From the NCBI RefSeq assembly GCF_031755915.1, contig NC_083387.1:22694501-22758500 (forward strand): DNA of 64,000 bases, written 5' to 3'. How positions within the stretch are numbered: position 1 is the first letter of the stretch; each line of letters begins with the position of its first letter. Origin of the DNA: Ziziphus jujuba. Taxonomy: Eukaryota; Streptophyta; Magnoliopsida; Rosales; Rhamnaceae. Position numbers and translations under genes: made by a program. This document shows positions 25,607 to 37,665 of the stretch, piece by piece. The notes under the pieces are model-generated. The model was not told the origin of the DNA, did no database searches, and saw only the letters and a program-made list of their open reading frames with translations.

Positions 25607-26405
25607 GAACAACTACACAGGGAGCAGTTAGGGTCTCCTATTCTTGGTCTTTGATGAATAAGGGTCTTTAGGTGGAGGACTTTCGAGGCTAGCCTCCATA
25701 AAAATAATTTAACCTGTCATGAAGTTTTGCAGATCAAATTTCCTTCAAAAGGGTTTCTCTGGTTTCTTGATTGGTGGCAAGGTAACTTTTCACGGAAAAT
25801 CTCCCATTAATGGTACTTGTCCAAAACAGCTTGTTCTTCGTGGATGGCCCGTGAGTACTTGTCCAAAACAGCTTGTCCTTCGCGGAGGGCCCATGAATGT
25901 CTACTCTGCTGATGGCTTTTATTGTCTCTTGGTCACATAGCTCCTGAAGCTTAGAACCATCCCAGCCTATAGAAATTGGATCCAAAAGATTAGCCACTCT
26001 TATAGCTTGTGAGTTGTCTGCACCTTCTTTTAGTTTAGGAGTCTTGCCAATGACGCCTGGAATCTAAGGATCATTCGAAGGGTCTACTGACCAACCATTG
26101 CCAATTTTATAGCAGGAGCCTTTTTTAATGACTTCTCTTGAACTGAAAATGCTTTTCCAGATGGAGTCTCCAGCTTTGTGTTTGCATTCGAAGAACCACT
26201 TGTTGCTTAAATATTTAGCTCTTCAGAGGCGTGTCCACAGGCTATCCTCTCCTTTGGCTATTTTCCACCCTAGTTTTGCTAGGAGGGCCGTATTGATGTT
26301 TTTAAATTTTCTAAATCCAAGACCATCAAAAGCCTTAGGCTTACATATACTCCTCCCCTCCTTGAATAAAGAACACCATTTGAGATCTCCATCTCCTAAA
26401 AGCCC
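25607..26405 (-). pseudogene. LINE region between RT and zinc-binding domain
   Basis: Read on the minus strand it gives GDGDLKWCSLFKEGRSICKP, FDGLGFRKFKNINTALLAKL, NGWSVDPSNDP and FWTSTINGRFSVKSYL. These are the conserved post-RT blocks of plant LINEs. Stops sit where Leu (RLLRAKY) and Trp (DPWIPG) are usual. A 42-bp direct duplication near 25815-25898 repeats HGPSxKxKLFWTST. The frame joins the RNase H part at 21129 once Copia-2 is removed. Confidence 0.85.
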
Positions 26406-27417
26406 CTGATCCTGATGGTTTTTCAGGAGTGTTTTATAGGACCTATTGGGATACAGTAAAAGCCCAAGTTATAAAGATGATTCAGGAACTTTTAGGACTA
26501 AGACTATCTCGAGAGGAATCAACAAAACAAAATAATGATAGTCTTAATCCCGAAAACTAAACATGCTAGAGACTTCAACCACTTTCGGCCTATTAGTCTC
26601 TGTAATTTCAGCTACAAGATAGTGGCAAAAATAATTGCTACTAGATTAAGGCCTATTCTTCCCAAAATAGTCTCTCCAAACCAAGGGGCCTTCTTAGCGG
26701 GAAGATGGATCACAGAAAACACAGTGGTAGCACATGAATTGACTCATAAAGTTTACAAGCATAAAGGGAAGAATAGGCTAATACTAATCAAAATTGATGT
26801 GAAAAAAAGCTTATGACAGCCTAGAATCGACGTTCATCACTAAGGGCCTGAAACTGTGGGGTTTTTCTGAAGATGTTAGAAGAGTGATTTTCAGCTGCAT
26901 AAGCTCAGTGGAGTTTAACTTACTCATTAATGACAGCAAGGCTGACACAATTGTTCCAGAAAGAGGGATTCGCCAAGCAAACCCTCTCTCCTCGTTCATC
27001 TTCATCCTGCGTTCTAAAATTTTATCAAGACTCATGGAAGCTAATAAAAATATCCAAGGTATCAAAATTAGCAGGGAAGCTCCGACGATTTCCCATCTCT
27101 TCTATGTGAACAACATCCTGGTTTCCCGTTGAGCCAACATTCAAAATGCGAAGGAGATTGGCAAAGTACTAAATTCCTATAATCTTTGGTCCGGCCAAGT
27201 GCCAAACTTAAATAAGTCTCAAATTCTTTTCTCTAAAAATACTCCTGGATTTACTAAGAAACTTATAAAAGATATCTCAGGCTTTAAAGAAATGAAAGCA
27301 GGTGCCTTATATCTTAGAAACTCGCTTATTTTTGGGAAGCACAAGGATAAGGATTTTTATAAGCTCAATGAAAGACTACAATGCATTTTAGAAGGCTGGC
27401 AGAGTTAATTACTTTCG
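26406..27417 (+). pseudogene. LINE reverse transcriptase, inverted segment
   Basis: The plus-strand RT begins KSPDPDGFSGVFYRTYW, where KAPGPDG is usual. It continues IPKTKHARDFNHFRPISLCN, FLAGRWITENTVVAHEL, IKIDVKK and GIRQANPLSSFIFIL, and ends NERLQCILEGWQS. The catalytic YADD/YVDD is read as FYVNNIL, both Asp replaced by Asn. Frameshifts lie near 26815, and stops near 27130 and 27406. The strand is opposite to the LINE's 3' part. Its last codons abut the right target duplication, as expected if the segment was inverted during insertion. Confidence 0.88.
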
Positions 27418-27444
27418 ATTGTCAAATACTGTTGGCACATAATC

Positions 27445-28805
27445 CTGATTCCTAAAACTATTGGAAACACAAAGCAAGATATTAAATTACAATAAATTTT
27501 TCCAAAGTCAATTTCATACATAAGATAGTATTTCTTTTAAAAAACAAAAAAGAAACATCAAAACAGTGTACAATGATGATTTTGATGCAAATATCTATTA
27601 ATAAGTTTCAATCAAGTAAAAATTTACACCGATTGCAAATTTTAATTGCAAAATCACAAAAACCATATTGGAGGCACCGATAAAATACTCTTATACTACG
27701 TAATTGGTATAAAGCAAAAAGCTTTCAGTAGCATCATTAGTTTATATTACAAAAAGTGCAAAAGAATGAAGTAAAAGGGGAAAGAAATTAGGAATGTCAA
27801 TTTATCCCACATACCTCGAAAATCGCAGTGCATTGCCCCTAACGGGGTGATTTTTTTCTGAAAAATCGAGACTGTGAGATGGGTTCGGGATAAATCTTTA
27901 AGGCCTGAATTGGAGACGGGACAAGACCGGGGAATAAAGAACCTAGCCCAGACCCACCCCGTATATATTTACTTATTTTTTTTTTTATATGTCTTATATA
28001 TTTGGACTATTATATTTTTTTAAAAATATATTTTATTATAATTGTAAATTTGAATTTTGATGTATTTTATTATATTTTTATTACATTTTAGTCACTTTAT
28101 TTATATTTTATTTATAAAAAAATTAATATAAATTTTTTAAAAAAATTATATCAATTATTAAAAAAAAAAAAAATGGAAAATCGCCCAATCTCCTCCCTGA
28201 TTGAAAAATCCATGTTTCCATTCCGCCTCTAAAAAAATAGGATGAAAAACTTCCAACGGACACAGAAACAAGATTTTAAAAATCGATGCCACCCCACTCC
28301 ATTTGACATTCCTAAAAGAAATTGGAAATATAATAACATAAAGTTTTCTTATTTCTAACTCTACTTAGTTTCTCGAATTAGTTGAAGTGGGGTTTATCAT
28401 AGGTTCTGTAAAGACTATGACAGCACATCAAATCAACAGATTAACAGAAAAGATCCAGGAAACCACATTCCCATACAACTTACAGAGACATTGACCCCTT
28501 CAAGTTTAGAAGAAAACATAGATTCATCTCAATTTATCTTGCAAAAACCAAATTAGATGGTAAGAAGACCAAAATAAAATTAAATGGTAAAGAAAATGAA
28601 CCAGATAAATAATTAACTTTTCTAGTCCTTTACTTAGTTCAGAAAGTGCCCCAAAAACCTTCTGAAAAGGATACGTATATTCTTCAAGAATGGTCGGCCA
28701 CAAAACAACTACGAATCAAGAAAAAGCTCTTAAATTTCATCTGTTTTCATTTCGCAATTGGCTCAAATTACGACAAAAACCATAGTAGTAAAAAGGTTTT
28801 ACATT
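27445..28805. other. ROP copy A intron 1 remnant
   Basis: Matches 48613-49436 of copy B (intron 1), apart from the 526-bp hAT insertion. Similarity stops at about 28805, after ACATTTTGGA, so exon 1 is not found beyond it. Confidence 0.85.
27789..28314. mobile_element. Non-autonomous hAT transposon (526 bp) in ROP copy A intron
   Basis: Flanked by the exact 8-bp duplication AAAGAAAT at 27781-27788 and 28315-28322. The single unduplicated copy is seen in the paralogous intron at 48936-48943. The terminal inverted repeats are TAGGAATGTCAA and its complement TTGACATTCCTA. The ends are GC-rich (GGGTTCGGG, GACGGGACAAGACCGGGG, GACCCACCCCG) around an AT-rich core with no transposase. These features fit a hAT-derived miniature element. 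Confidence 0.92.
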
Positions 28806-28809
28806 TTGG

Positions 28810-31800
28810 AGGTCCGGTTGGGCTGTTCTCTTCTTCTTCAAATTTTTGTTTGAGCTTGTTGACGTCTAACTCTATTTTTTTGTTAATCAAACTTTTATAC
28901 CAATTGTTGTGATCTTTTTATTATTTATTAGAAAAAAAAATACAAAATATTGAAAAAAAATATTATTTCTTTTTGAAAAATTAATACACAAATAAAACTT
29001 TTTTAAAACCTTTATAGAATCTTTAAAAAAATTGTGTTATGTCTAATATGTATAATGTGATATAAAATTGAAAACTAAACACCTATTTATATGGTTTTAA
29101 AATTGATTTTTTTACAGAAACAACTTACCTTAAACTTAATTAAGTGAATTTAAAAAACAAGTAAAAATCTTAACGGGTTAGGCTTTAGGAGAAGACTTGA
29201 TCCACACTCTCGCTCTCTCTCTTTTCACCGATGTCATGCTGTTTTTCCTACTGTTAGCTTTTTTGTTTTTTTTTTTTTAATTAATTCCTTTGTGAAAATT
29301 GAGTGAAGGAAGAAAGCTTTTGACCAGAGAGCAAAATGGTCGGACTCAATATTACAATGGCCAACCTATGTTTCTAGGCCAAGAACAATATTATTTATAT
29401 TGAATACAAGTAGAGTTAAAACACACAGAGATTCCAAGAATATGCTTTAAAGTAAAACACATCATGCTATACAGCTGTTTCTTGTACAACCCTTCGGTAA
29501 AACCAATTTTGCCATTTCTTAGAGAAGTGCAATCTCTCTGCTCACATTCCTCTCAAGTCCACGGCTCATAGGCTGTAGGAAGCAACTTTGGTCTCTGTTT
29601 TATTTATTTTTTTTTTAATTTTAAAATTTTTATGGACATTTAATTATGAATATTGAAGTGTGGTGAAGTGATGAATTTATGTGATGTCAAGTGGAATATG
29701 TTCAATTTTGATTTGTGAAACTTGATATATGATATGTGATTTGTGAAAGCTGATGAAAATATAAGCCGAGTTCAATTAGTTGGGTTAGCAAATGGGCCAA
29801 AAATCAAGTTCATATCTATGTTGTTTAAATTCAACTAACATAATAGTCACCATGGCAACAATAGTTGGTGTTCCTGCGGCACTAACAAAATAGCAATTAG
29901 TTGAAAATGATTAGAGAAAAAAAAAGATAAAGTAGAATTTGAATTTTAAAAACTGAAAAAATAAATATATTATAAATATTTTGATCATTTTAAATGTTTA
30001 TGAGACTTGTTTTTACATTGAAAAAAAAAATTGTTCATTTAATTATTATGAATCTCTCATAATTTTTTTTTTAATAAATTCCACATTATATTAAACCCGA
30101 TCAAGATGCAAAGTTAACTATAATTACAAGTTGTAAAAATAAAACTTAGAAAAGTAGTGGCTGCCTAGTCAACTAGAGTAATGTGTTGCGTTTTAAAAGT
30201 AATCATAAAATACAGAAATTTTATAGTGAGGACGGTCTGCATAAGGACCGTGATAATTTTTTATAGTATTAATGATAATTTTTTAAAAAATTATTATCAA
30301 TACTATAAAAAATTCATCATCAATATTAAAGACCGTTCACATCATAAATAAACTGTTATAAAATAATGATGTGATTTTACATTTTGAACGCTACGACAGG
30401 AGGAGGAAAAAGTGTTCATTATTCTTATTGGTTAGAAAGCTCGAGGTTTTACCATATTTGGTAATTAAAAATTAATTAATTATTTATAAGCATTTTGAAA
30501 TCATTTTTAAATGATGAATTCAAAAAAAAAAAAAAATTGTAATTTAATATCCTTACAATTATAATACTTACAACTTTTTTGATAAAAGGTGAATCCTTAC
30601 AACCACTTGTTTACATGCCAGGAGATAGAATATTGGCCCTTTTTTATCATTGAATAATTCATTTCTTCCAAAAAGTTGACGGGATCGATGAAAAGGTAAT
30701 CTTCCACGCAATTTTTTTTTTCTTTTTTGCTTTTTTTTAATTTTTCTATTACTTTTTCTGAAAATTTAATTTTAACGGATTTTCTTTATAAATTTATTTA
30801 TTTATTTATTTTCTTTATCATTGTGCCTCGTATCATCATCATCGTTTTTTTGGATAACGATCACGTTCAGATTCTCTTCCTATTTTATTTTATTTTATAT
30901 AAATAATACTAAAAACATCAAAAAAAAAAATCTATAAAGATATATTACAAATAAAGATAAATTATTATTTATTAATTTTTATTTATTTACATAATCAATA
31001 TTGTGGAAGATTTACTTATACATGTTCAAATTATATTCGTTTTTTATTAATAAAAATAAAAATATTTCATATCCGTTTACTTGATAATCATTTTGGTTTT
31101 TACTTTTAAAAAAAAAAGAAAAAAAAAACATTTGGTACCCAGATTTCTTGGTGCTCAACTGCTCATTAGCATTTAGCATTGCCTTTCAATACTCAAATTT
31201 TTTGTTCTAAAATATTTTGAAAACCATTTAAAAATGAGTCTAATGAATAATAAGAATTTGGCCTGATAACCATTCAAAGTAAGAACGATGGATATCCTTC
31301 ATTTAACATAATTTTTATCCTACCCAGATGAAAATATTAGTATTATGAAAATACTAAAAATATAATTTTTTAGAAATATCGATATCAAATAAAATATCGA
31401 TAAAATTATAAAAATATAAATATTTAATTTAGAATATAAATTTTTACCTATAAAATAATAATATTAAAAAATATTAAAAATATAATAATTAAAATACAAT
31501 AATAATAATAAAATAATTTTTATATATTAAAAATTATTATAAATAAAAATATATAATATTTATTAACATCAAAATATAAAAAAAATTAATAAATAATACT
31601 AAAACACATAAAATTCTGTAAAAGAATGTTCACTTTTATAATGGTTACTTTGCTCATAGTGAAAAAAATCTTTTAGTTCTAAAAAAATTAAAAATTAAAA
31701 ATTAAAAGAAGAACCCACTTATGCATCAAAGAAAAACAAACATAAAAAAAGCAATTAATTTAAGAGGAATTTGGCCCATTGTCCCTATTGGAAGGGCATT

Positions 31801-31900
31801 GAGAATATTTACGCATCAATTCATGAAACTTTTGTTTTATCTTTTAATATCGATTATACATTTAAAAAAATTTTAAAAGACATACATATCTTTTTATGTT
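28810..31900. other. Gene-free AT-rich stretch
   Basis: No gene is recognised. It contains A and T tracts, a T-rich block near 30700 and a foldback element at 30217-30364 (separate entry). Confidence 0.6.
30217..30364. repeat. Foldback (hairpin) element, MITE-like
   Basis: The arms GATAATTTTTTATAGTATTA and its near-complement meet at a palindrome ATAATTTTTTAAAAAATTAT near 30284. Outside them, GGACGGTCT on the left faces AGACCGTTC on the right, and TTTTATAG faces TATAAAAT. It could form a long hairpin in DNA or RNA. I could not fix a target duplication, so assignment to a transposon family is open. Confidence 0.5.
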
Positions 31901-31914
31901 GAATTCTTGAAGGT

Positions 31915-33620
31915 TTTCATCGATAATTATTGATGGACCGTTGTTAATCAACTTTATTTGTAATTTTCTCACTTTTTTTAAATTTTTAATGGATTATTTT
32001 GTTCAGAATCATTAATAAAGTTATATTTAATATGTTCTTGGTAGAAACACATATTATCGAAGTTGTCAGATTGAATTGTGATAATTTGCTTCGAAAAAAT
32101 TGGACAATTGTAAATTACCGATGAAAAACGTCAGTAATTTTTTCAGTGAGTACGTGGATACCTATATTGAATTAATGACGGTTTTCATTGGTAATTACCG
32201 ATGGACCATTGATAATTAACTATGTTTGTAATTTTATCACTTTTTTCAAACCTTTTATGGATTCTTTTGTTTAGAATCATTAACAAAGTTATATTTAGTA
32301 TGTTACTGATGGAAACACACATTATCGAAGTTGTCAGATTAAATTATGGTGATTTGCTTTGAAATAATTAAATAAATGTAAATTGTCGACGGTCCATTGG
32401 TAGTTATTGATAAAAACCGTTGGTAATTTTTCCAACAAGTACATGTAGACCTATATTGGATTAACAATGGTTTTCATTGATAATCAACTTTGTTTGTAAT
32501 TTTCTTACTTTTTTCAAACCTTTTATGGATTTTTTTGTTCAAGATTATTAATAAAATTATATTTAGCATGTTCTTGATGGAAACAATTATTGAATTTGTC
32601 GAATTCAATTGTGGTTATTTGTTTTGAAAAAATTAGACAAATGTAAATTACCGACAACTCATCTGTAATTATCGATGAAAACCATCGGTAATTTTTTCAA
32701 CAAATACATAGAAACCTATAGTGGATTATCGATCGACCATTGGTAATCAACTTTGTTTGTAACTTTCTCACTTTTTCCAAACCTTGTATGGATTCTTTTA
32801 TTCACCAATAAAGTTATATTTAGCATGTTATTGGTGGAAACACATATTATTGACGTGGGCGAATTGAATTGTGGTGATTTGCTTTGAAAAAGTAGGACAA
32901 ATGGAAATTACCGACAGACCATCAGTAATTTTTCCAAGAACTATATAGAGACCTATACTGGGTTACCGATGGTTTTCATCGGTAATACCGATAGCTCAAC
33001 GATAATTGTCGATTTTCAAATTTTTCAATTCAAATCACCACATTTCAATACAAATACAATGATAATGTGAATGTGGACGAAAAATATGCTTAATACAACT
33101 TTATGTAAAGTTTAATATAACTATTAAAATTAGATAACACAAAAAGTGTGTAAATAAAGCAAAAAAATCCTAATTTACTTGATTACTGATGGACCATCTG
33201 TATTACCGATTTTGTGCCATCGGTAATTGCCAATCTTTTATTTTTCATTTTGAATGATTACATTTCAATACACTTACTTTGATAATGTGTATTTATGGCG
33301 AAAATAAATGATTATTTCCAACATAATTCTATGAACACATTATTCCCGCAATTTTTCGAAGGATTATCGATGGCTTCCATCGGTAATACCGATGGTCCGT
33401 GGCTAATAAACATTAAATGACATTTTTGCCCCTTTTCAAGTCTTTTTATTTTTTCTTCTTTTCATCATTTTATTTTTCATTAAATAATGTTACAATTAAC
33501 ATGTTATATGATGAAAATACATATTATAGAACAAATTATATGGAATTGTAGTGATTTGAATTGAATGTTTCCATCTATAATACCGAAAGCTTGTCGAGAA
33601 TCAACAATAGTCGAGACTTT
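31915..33620. repeat. Array of about 267-bp repeats with ACCGATGG/CCATCGGT palindromes
   Basis: Four direct units start near 31957, 32224, 32493 and 32756. Each runs TTTGTAATTTTCTCAC, CAAACCTTTTATGGATT, AAAGTTATATTTAGCATGTT, GGTGATTTGCTTTGAAAA, then short inverted pairs such as TACCGATGG ... CCATCGGTA. Beyond about 33005 related blocks appear in the opposite orientation (AAATCACCACATTTCAATAC), with a direct one again near 33540. Short inverted motifs repeated near both ends are typical of CACTA (En/Spm) subterminal regions, but no CACTA terminus or transposase was found. Confidence 0.7.
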
Positions 33621-35153
33621 GGCACTTTTTTGCCTCTTTTTGTCACCACTTTTCTCCTTATTATGTTATAAGTACATAAATGAGATTGTAATGAACATTA
33701 TAGAAGTTGTGTTGAATTGAAATTATTTGTTTTGGAAAATTTAAATGAGAAGTTCTAGTTACACTGCAAAATAATGTTTATACAGTTTTAATTTTTTTAA
33801 TTTCCTAAACTACCTTTTTTCAGTATCTTCATATTTTTTCTTTTTCTTTTTTAAAAAATTTCTCTTCCTACCCTATTCACTGTTGGCAACCATTGCTGCA
33901 GTCCTAATGTGCTCGACCGGGTATGTGACTCTGTATTCCACTCCACTTGTTCCCGGGCCAGACTTTTTTTTTTTTTTTTTTTTTTAATTCTCTTCCTACC
34001 CTATTCACTTTTGAGTTGCTACAACTTTTAGTTGTAAATCCAAGAAGCTCGAATTTAGATTCCAAAAAAAAAATCATTTTTTTTTCTTCGTTTTGGAATA
34101 ATTTCTGGAAACCCACCTCAAGTAGAGAGCCTTTGATGAGTTTTTTTTTTTTATCATATATATATATATATATTGAATATTTTTTTCAATAAAGTTTTGA
34201 ATTTCTATGAGATAGGTTTTATCATCAAAAGAACAAATCACAAAAAAATTTATCATTTTAGATCTTGAAATGGTGGATTAAAACTGCTTAAAAAGAGCAT
34301 AACATGAGAAAGAACTCAATATATTTGAAAATCCATGCAAGGAGACGATAGAAGAAAAAAATATTTTTTAAAATATGTAAATGGAAAAAAACAAGAAAGG
34401 TGAAGGGATTTAAGTCATTTCACATAAAAATAGAGTGTAAAAAGCAATTTGAGTCGTGTGAAAAGAAACTCAATTTAAACATGCCGAATGTCAATTGTAA
34501 TACCGAATGGTTCCCCTTAGGCATCCATTGTGTATAGGTTTTCTATTCAAATTAACATTGAAAATGCAGATAAGCTTAAACTGACTGTTGTGAATAGTAT
34601 TGTGTATGGTACAAGTTTCTCTTTGAATTTATTTAAAAAACTAATGCGAAATTAGCAATTTAAGTGAGTTCTGAAAAATTCAGTTTCTGAATTGTATAAA
34701 TTAGGCAAAGCAAGCTCCAAATGAACTTTTAAGGTGAAATATTTTTGCAGGACAGCATTTTAATGACTTCACTCTCCAAATCCAACCTGTCCATCTCCAT
34801 TTTCCGCATTAAGGTGGATAAAGTGAAGTTGTGAATTCAGCATAAAAGTAAAAAGAAAAGGAATGGAAAGCAAACTTTTTCATTGCTAATTTAAATTAAC
34901 TTCCCCCGGACTTACAGCAAGGAATATAATGAAATAACTGCATAAAGGAAAGACACTATGTTATACTGCTGAAGCATGTAAAAAAGATTCCACAGGTAAC
35001 AGAGAGATTGGTTTTATAATTTGATACCAGAAATAGTTATTTGAGGACTTTCCACAGAAGAATTAATTTGGTACCAGAAAGAGTTATTTGAGGACTTTCC
35101 ATAGAAGAATCAGTCTTCAACTCCTGATAGCTCGCTCTCGGCTGTCATGACGA
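33621..35153. other. Gene-free stretch
   Basis: Homopolymer runs and a TA repeat near 34157. Near 35010-35110 a short direct duplication repeats GAGTTATTTGAGGACTTTCC-like text. No gene is supported. Confidence 0.55.
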
Positions 35154-36906
35154 TCACACAGATGGGAAATCTTTGTTGAGGTTGAACGGCCGTGAGTAGA
35201 ACTCCTCGCTCCTTGTATCACCCTTGAAGACCGAAATTTGTCCCATCAATGTTTACCTCTGTCTTTCCTGATTCCACCATCCTTTTGATGCAAGTTATAG
35301 TCCAGGAAATAGGCCAAGCAGCCAGCAACAAATGCTTTCTATTGGAAAGGGACATTAATTATATCATTGAACTGCCAAGTACAGAATAACAAGGTTAAGT
35401 TAGTGGAGCTTATAACATACTATCATATGATCTTGATAGAAGCTCATTAAAGGTTAAAAAAAATTAGGATCTTCAAATACTTGGTTCATACCCATCTTCC
35501 ACCAGTGTGAACTAGACCATAACCATTGGCTAGAGTGTATCCATTGAAATACTGTGGCACAGATAAACCCAAAAAGATACAGAAGCCTAGTATGAACTTT
35601 GTTCTGAAACTGTTGAGATTGCAAAAACGAAGAAAGCTAAGACCTCCAGAACCTACACATATTTGAACAATAAAACAGTACACCATTCAATTAGACCAAG
35701 TAAAGGAATCAGAAGTCTACATATGGAATGGTTAACTTGTTAAATCGGAGACATGTAACAACATAAGCAAAGAAAAGGCAATATAAAGCGACAATAATGG
35801 GTGCTAGGACTGAAGCAAAGAGCGCTCCAGAAATAATGTATAATAACGAGTATAATTTGTTTATGAAGTAATCAAATACAGAATGGTTTCCATCATAAAA
35901 TAAAAAGGAAACTACTTACCAAGAATGGAGAAAAGATCATGAATCCAGCCGAAATCTGAACTACCCTTCGACTGCCAACATGTGTCAAGGCCAAAAGACC
36001 AGCATTCTTTCTGCTCAGGAAAAAAAGGTTCTCAGATAAAGGTGGAAATTCTGTGGTTTGGTAAAATAAAGTAGAAAGCTAAAGCATAGATATTAATTTG
36101 AACATTGTTACACAGATAATGAGGATCCATTAACAGTTCAAAACAAGCCGGAGATCAGAATGCCAACTCCCTGTGTGTAGAATGTACAATTATACAACAA
36201 TGAAAGGAATTCAATGTTGACCTTAATTTGAAGGTCAGCAAATATGAACTGAACAAGAAGAATATAGGTAATAATATTATTGCACTACTTTGACCAATAT
36301 AGGAACCAAATGGACCTCTAAAATTCAGAACATCTAAATTTTGTAGTCTGGCTAATGATGAAATGAGGAAAAGCAACATCTAAATTTCGAAGTGCATGTA
36401 AATGTTGATATCTGTTTATGCAATTTCAATTGCTTTACTCGTTTTTTCATATGAACACCTTATTTTACTTCATAGTGATTTTGCCTGTTTTCTTATATCT
36501 TTTCTAGGCTTTTTTCCCCCAAAAGTGTATGTATTTGTCAATACAATAGATACTAAAGTGGTGGCTAACTTCCAAAAAGCACAACTGATCCGCAGCCAAA
36601 CAAAGGAACTCACACAAAATGTCTTCCTTACACAGCTCCCACAGTTATCCATTATTATCATACGTTAACCTATCATTGCATCTTTTAACATGAAGTACAG
36701 ATGGAAATGATTCCACAACATCATAACTAGAGTTTGAGAAAGGTCTCACCAACAGTCTAGCTTTCTATAAATTCTGATCAAATTGTTTCTATATGGAATG
36801 ACAAGCCTTTCTTACATACCTGCCAACCAACACCATGGCTGAGAATAGAAGGTCGTAACATAGTTGCACTTGAAAACCTCGACACCGCAATAAAAGCCCC
36901 AGTGGA
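35154..36906 (-). pseudogene. Nucleobase-ascorbate transporter (NAT) pseudogene, 3' half
   Basis: NAT proteins are plasma-membrane permeases of the uracil/xanthine family. Six minus-strand exon remnants keep the family order: 36906-36820 (STGAFIAVSRFSSAT ... GVGWQ), 36170-36112 (GVGILISGLF, then TGA where Gly is usual), 36010-35920 (NAGLLALTHVGSRRVVQIS), about 35827-35759 (ALFASVLAPIIVALYCLFFA), 35652-35492 (GGLSFLRFCNLNSFRTKF ... LSVPQYFN) and 35371-35154 (FNDIINVPF ... FVAGCLAYFLDYNLH ... EEFYSRPFNLNK). Defects include a TAG after NVPFQ, a TGA for Trp in the HWWDKF motif, one-base deletions after FMIF and before FKGDT, and a lost AG acceptor before the ALFAS exon. The first half of the gene is absent. 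It is not functional. Confidence 0.87.
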
Positions 36907-37665
36907 CTGTTTAAATCAATAAACATGTATGAGAGATGACTAAATTAGAAGGGAATGAATACAATAAATATCAACAAAGAAAACAGAGAACAATTTTTGT
37001 GAAGTATCTCTTTGGCAAAAAGAGTTCGTAGGACAAAACTATTTTGGAGAAAACATTAAAAAGCATCAGTGCAAACACTCAACAGCCTTAACAAATATTT
37101 GACAATAGTCTTTGTAGTCGAGTGCTATTACTTCTCTAGTTCCCCTTTAGAATGAGAAGCCAGATTTCAGAGCTTCAACCTTTTAGCTTCAACTTTCCTC
37201 ACTTCCATCTTCTCACTTCACTTCCCAAGTACAACATATGTGTTAAACAAAGTTCCATATGTAGATAGTTCCATATGTAGATATTGGCTTAGGATTTAAA
37301 CTATCTTCTTTGCTAGACAACATTATATAAGGTTAAGCACATTCAAACACAAGACCAGTTAACATTAAATAATTATCAACCTCACAAAAATTTAAACTTT
37401 AAGAAAACATATACGATTTAATGAAATAGTAAGTGGGATGCTTATTGTTTATTTTTATCATTTCTCTGTTCACTACCATTATTATGGTTTTTTTAGTTTT
37501 TGCTCACCCTAAAAAAAAAAAAAAGGAAATGACCTAAAATGGGGTCTGCAGCCAAAAAATGAAATAGGAATAAAAAATTGAAACAAAAATTGTAAAGCCT
37601 TGAGAAAATGTTCCACCAATAAGTGGTGGTTTTAAAATTTTAATAAAAAAAGTGAGAGAGAAGTG

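Larger units (their letters stand above)
13338..27417 (-). mobile_element. 5'-truncated LINE with inverted 5' segment, inserted in ROP exon 2
   Basis: The whole insertion is flanked by the 12-bp duplication ATTGTCAAATAC at 13326-13337 and 27418-27429. The unduplicated site is at 48586-48597 in the paralog. A C(T)16 tract directly follows the left copy, marking the poly(A) 3' end of a minus-strand LINE. LINE sequence occurs in three parts, about 2.8 kb in total: 13338-13412, 20265-21129 and 25602-27417. Two Copia elements separate them. From 13338 to about 26405 the coding sense is minus. From about 26406 to 27417 the LINE's upstream reverse-transcriptase part is on the plus strand, so the 5' part is inverted, with a short loss at the joint. 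This is the product expected of twin priming. Confidence 0.9.
11683..27444 (-). pseudogene. ROP: ROP/RAC GTPase pseudogene, copy A, split by transposons
   Basis: This is a degraded paralog of the intact gene at 46961-49862. Exon equivalents are: exon 7 11787-11683 (frame and CSIL end kept), exon 6 12008-11943, exon 5 12214-12151, exon 4 12961-12898, exon 3 13176-13068 and exon 2 13337-13265 joined across the insertion to 27444-27430. Exon 1, with the P-loop, is absent. Exon 2 is cut in the switch I/effector-loop codons by the LINE. Further damage compared with copy B: exon 5 has lost one G (64 versus 65 bp); exon 3 has lost one G at its start; the intron 3 donor is deleted; the intron 6 donor GT has become TT at 11941-11942; the switch II motif reads WNTAG instead of WDTAG. 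It cannot encode a GTPase. Whether the losses came before or after the insertion is not shown. Confidence 0.93.

Noticed and set aside
33755..33775. CACTGCAAAATAATG as a CACTA transposon terminus
   Set aside because: The orientation would place the element to its right, away from the ACCGATGG array, and no matching inverted end was found.
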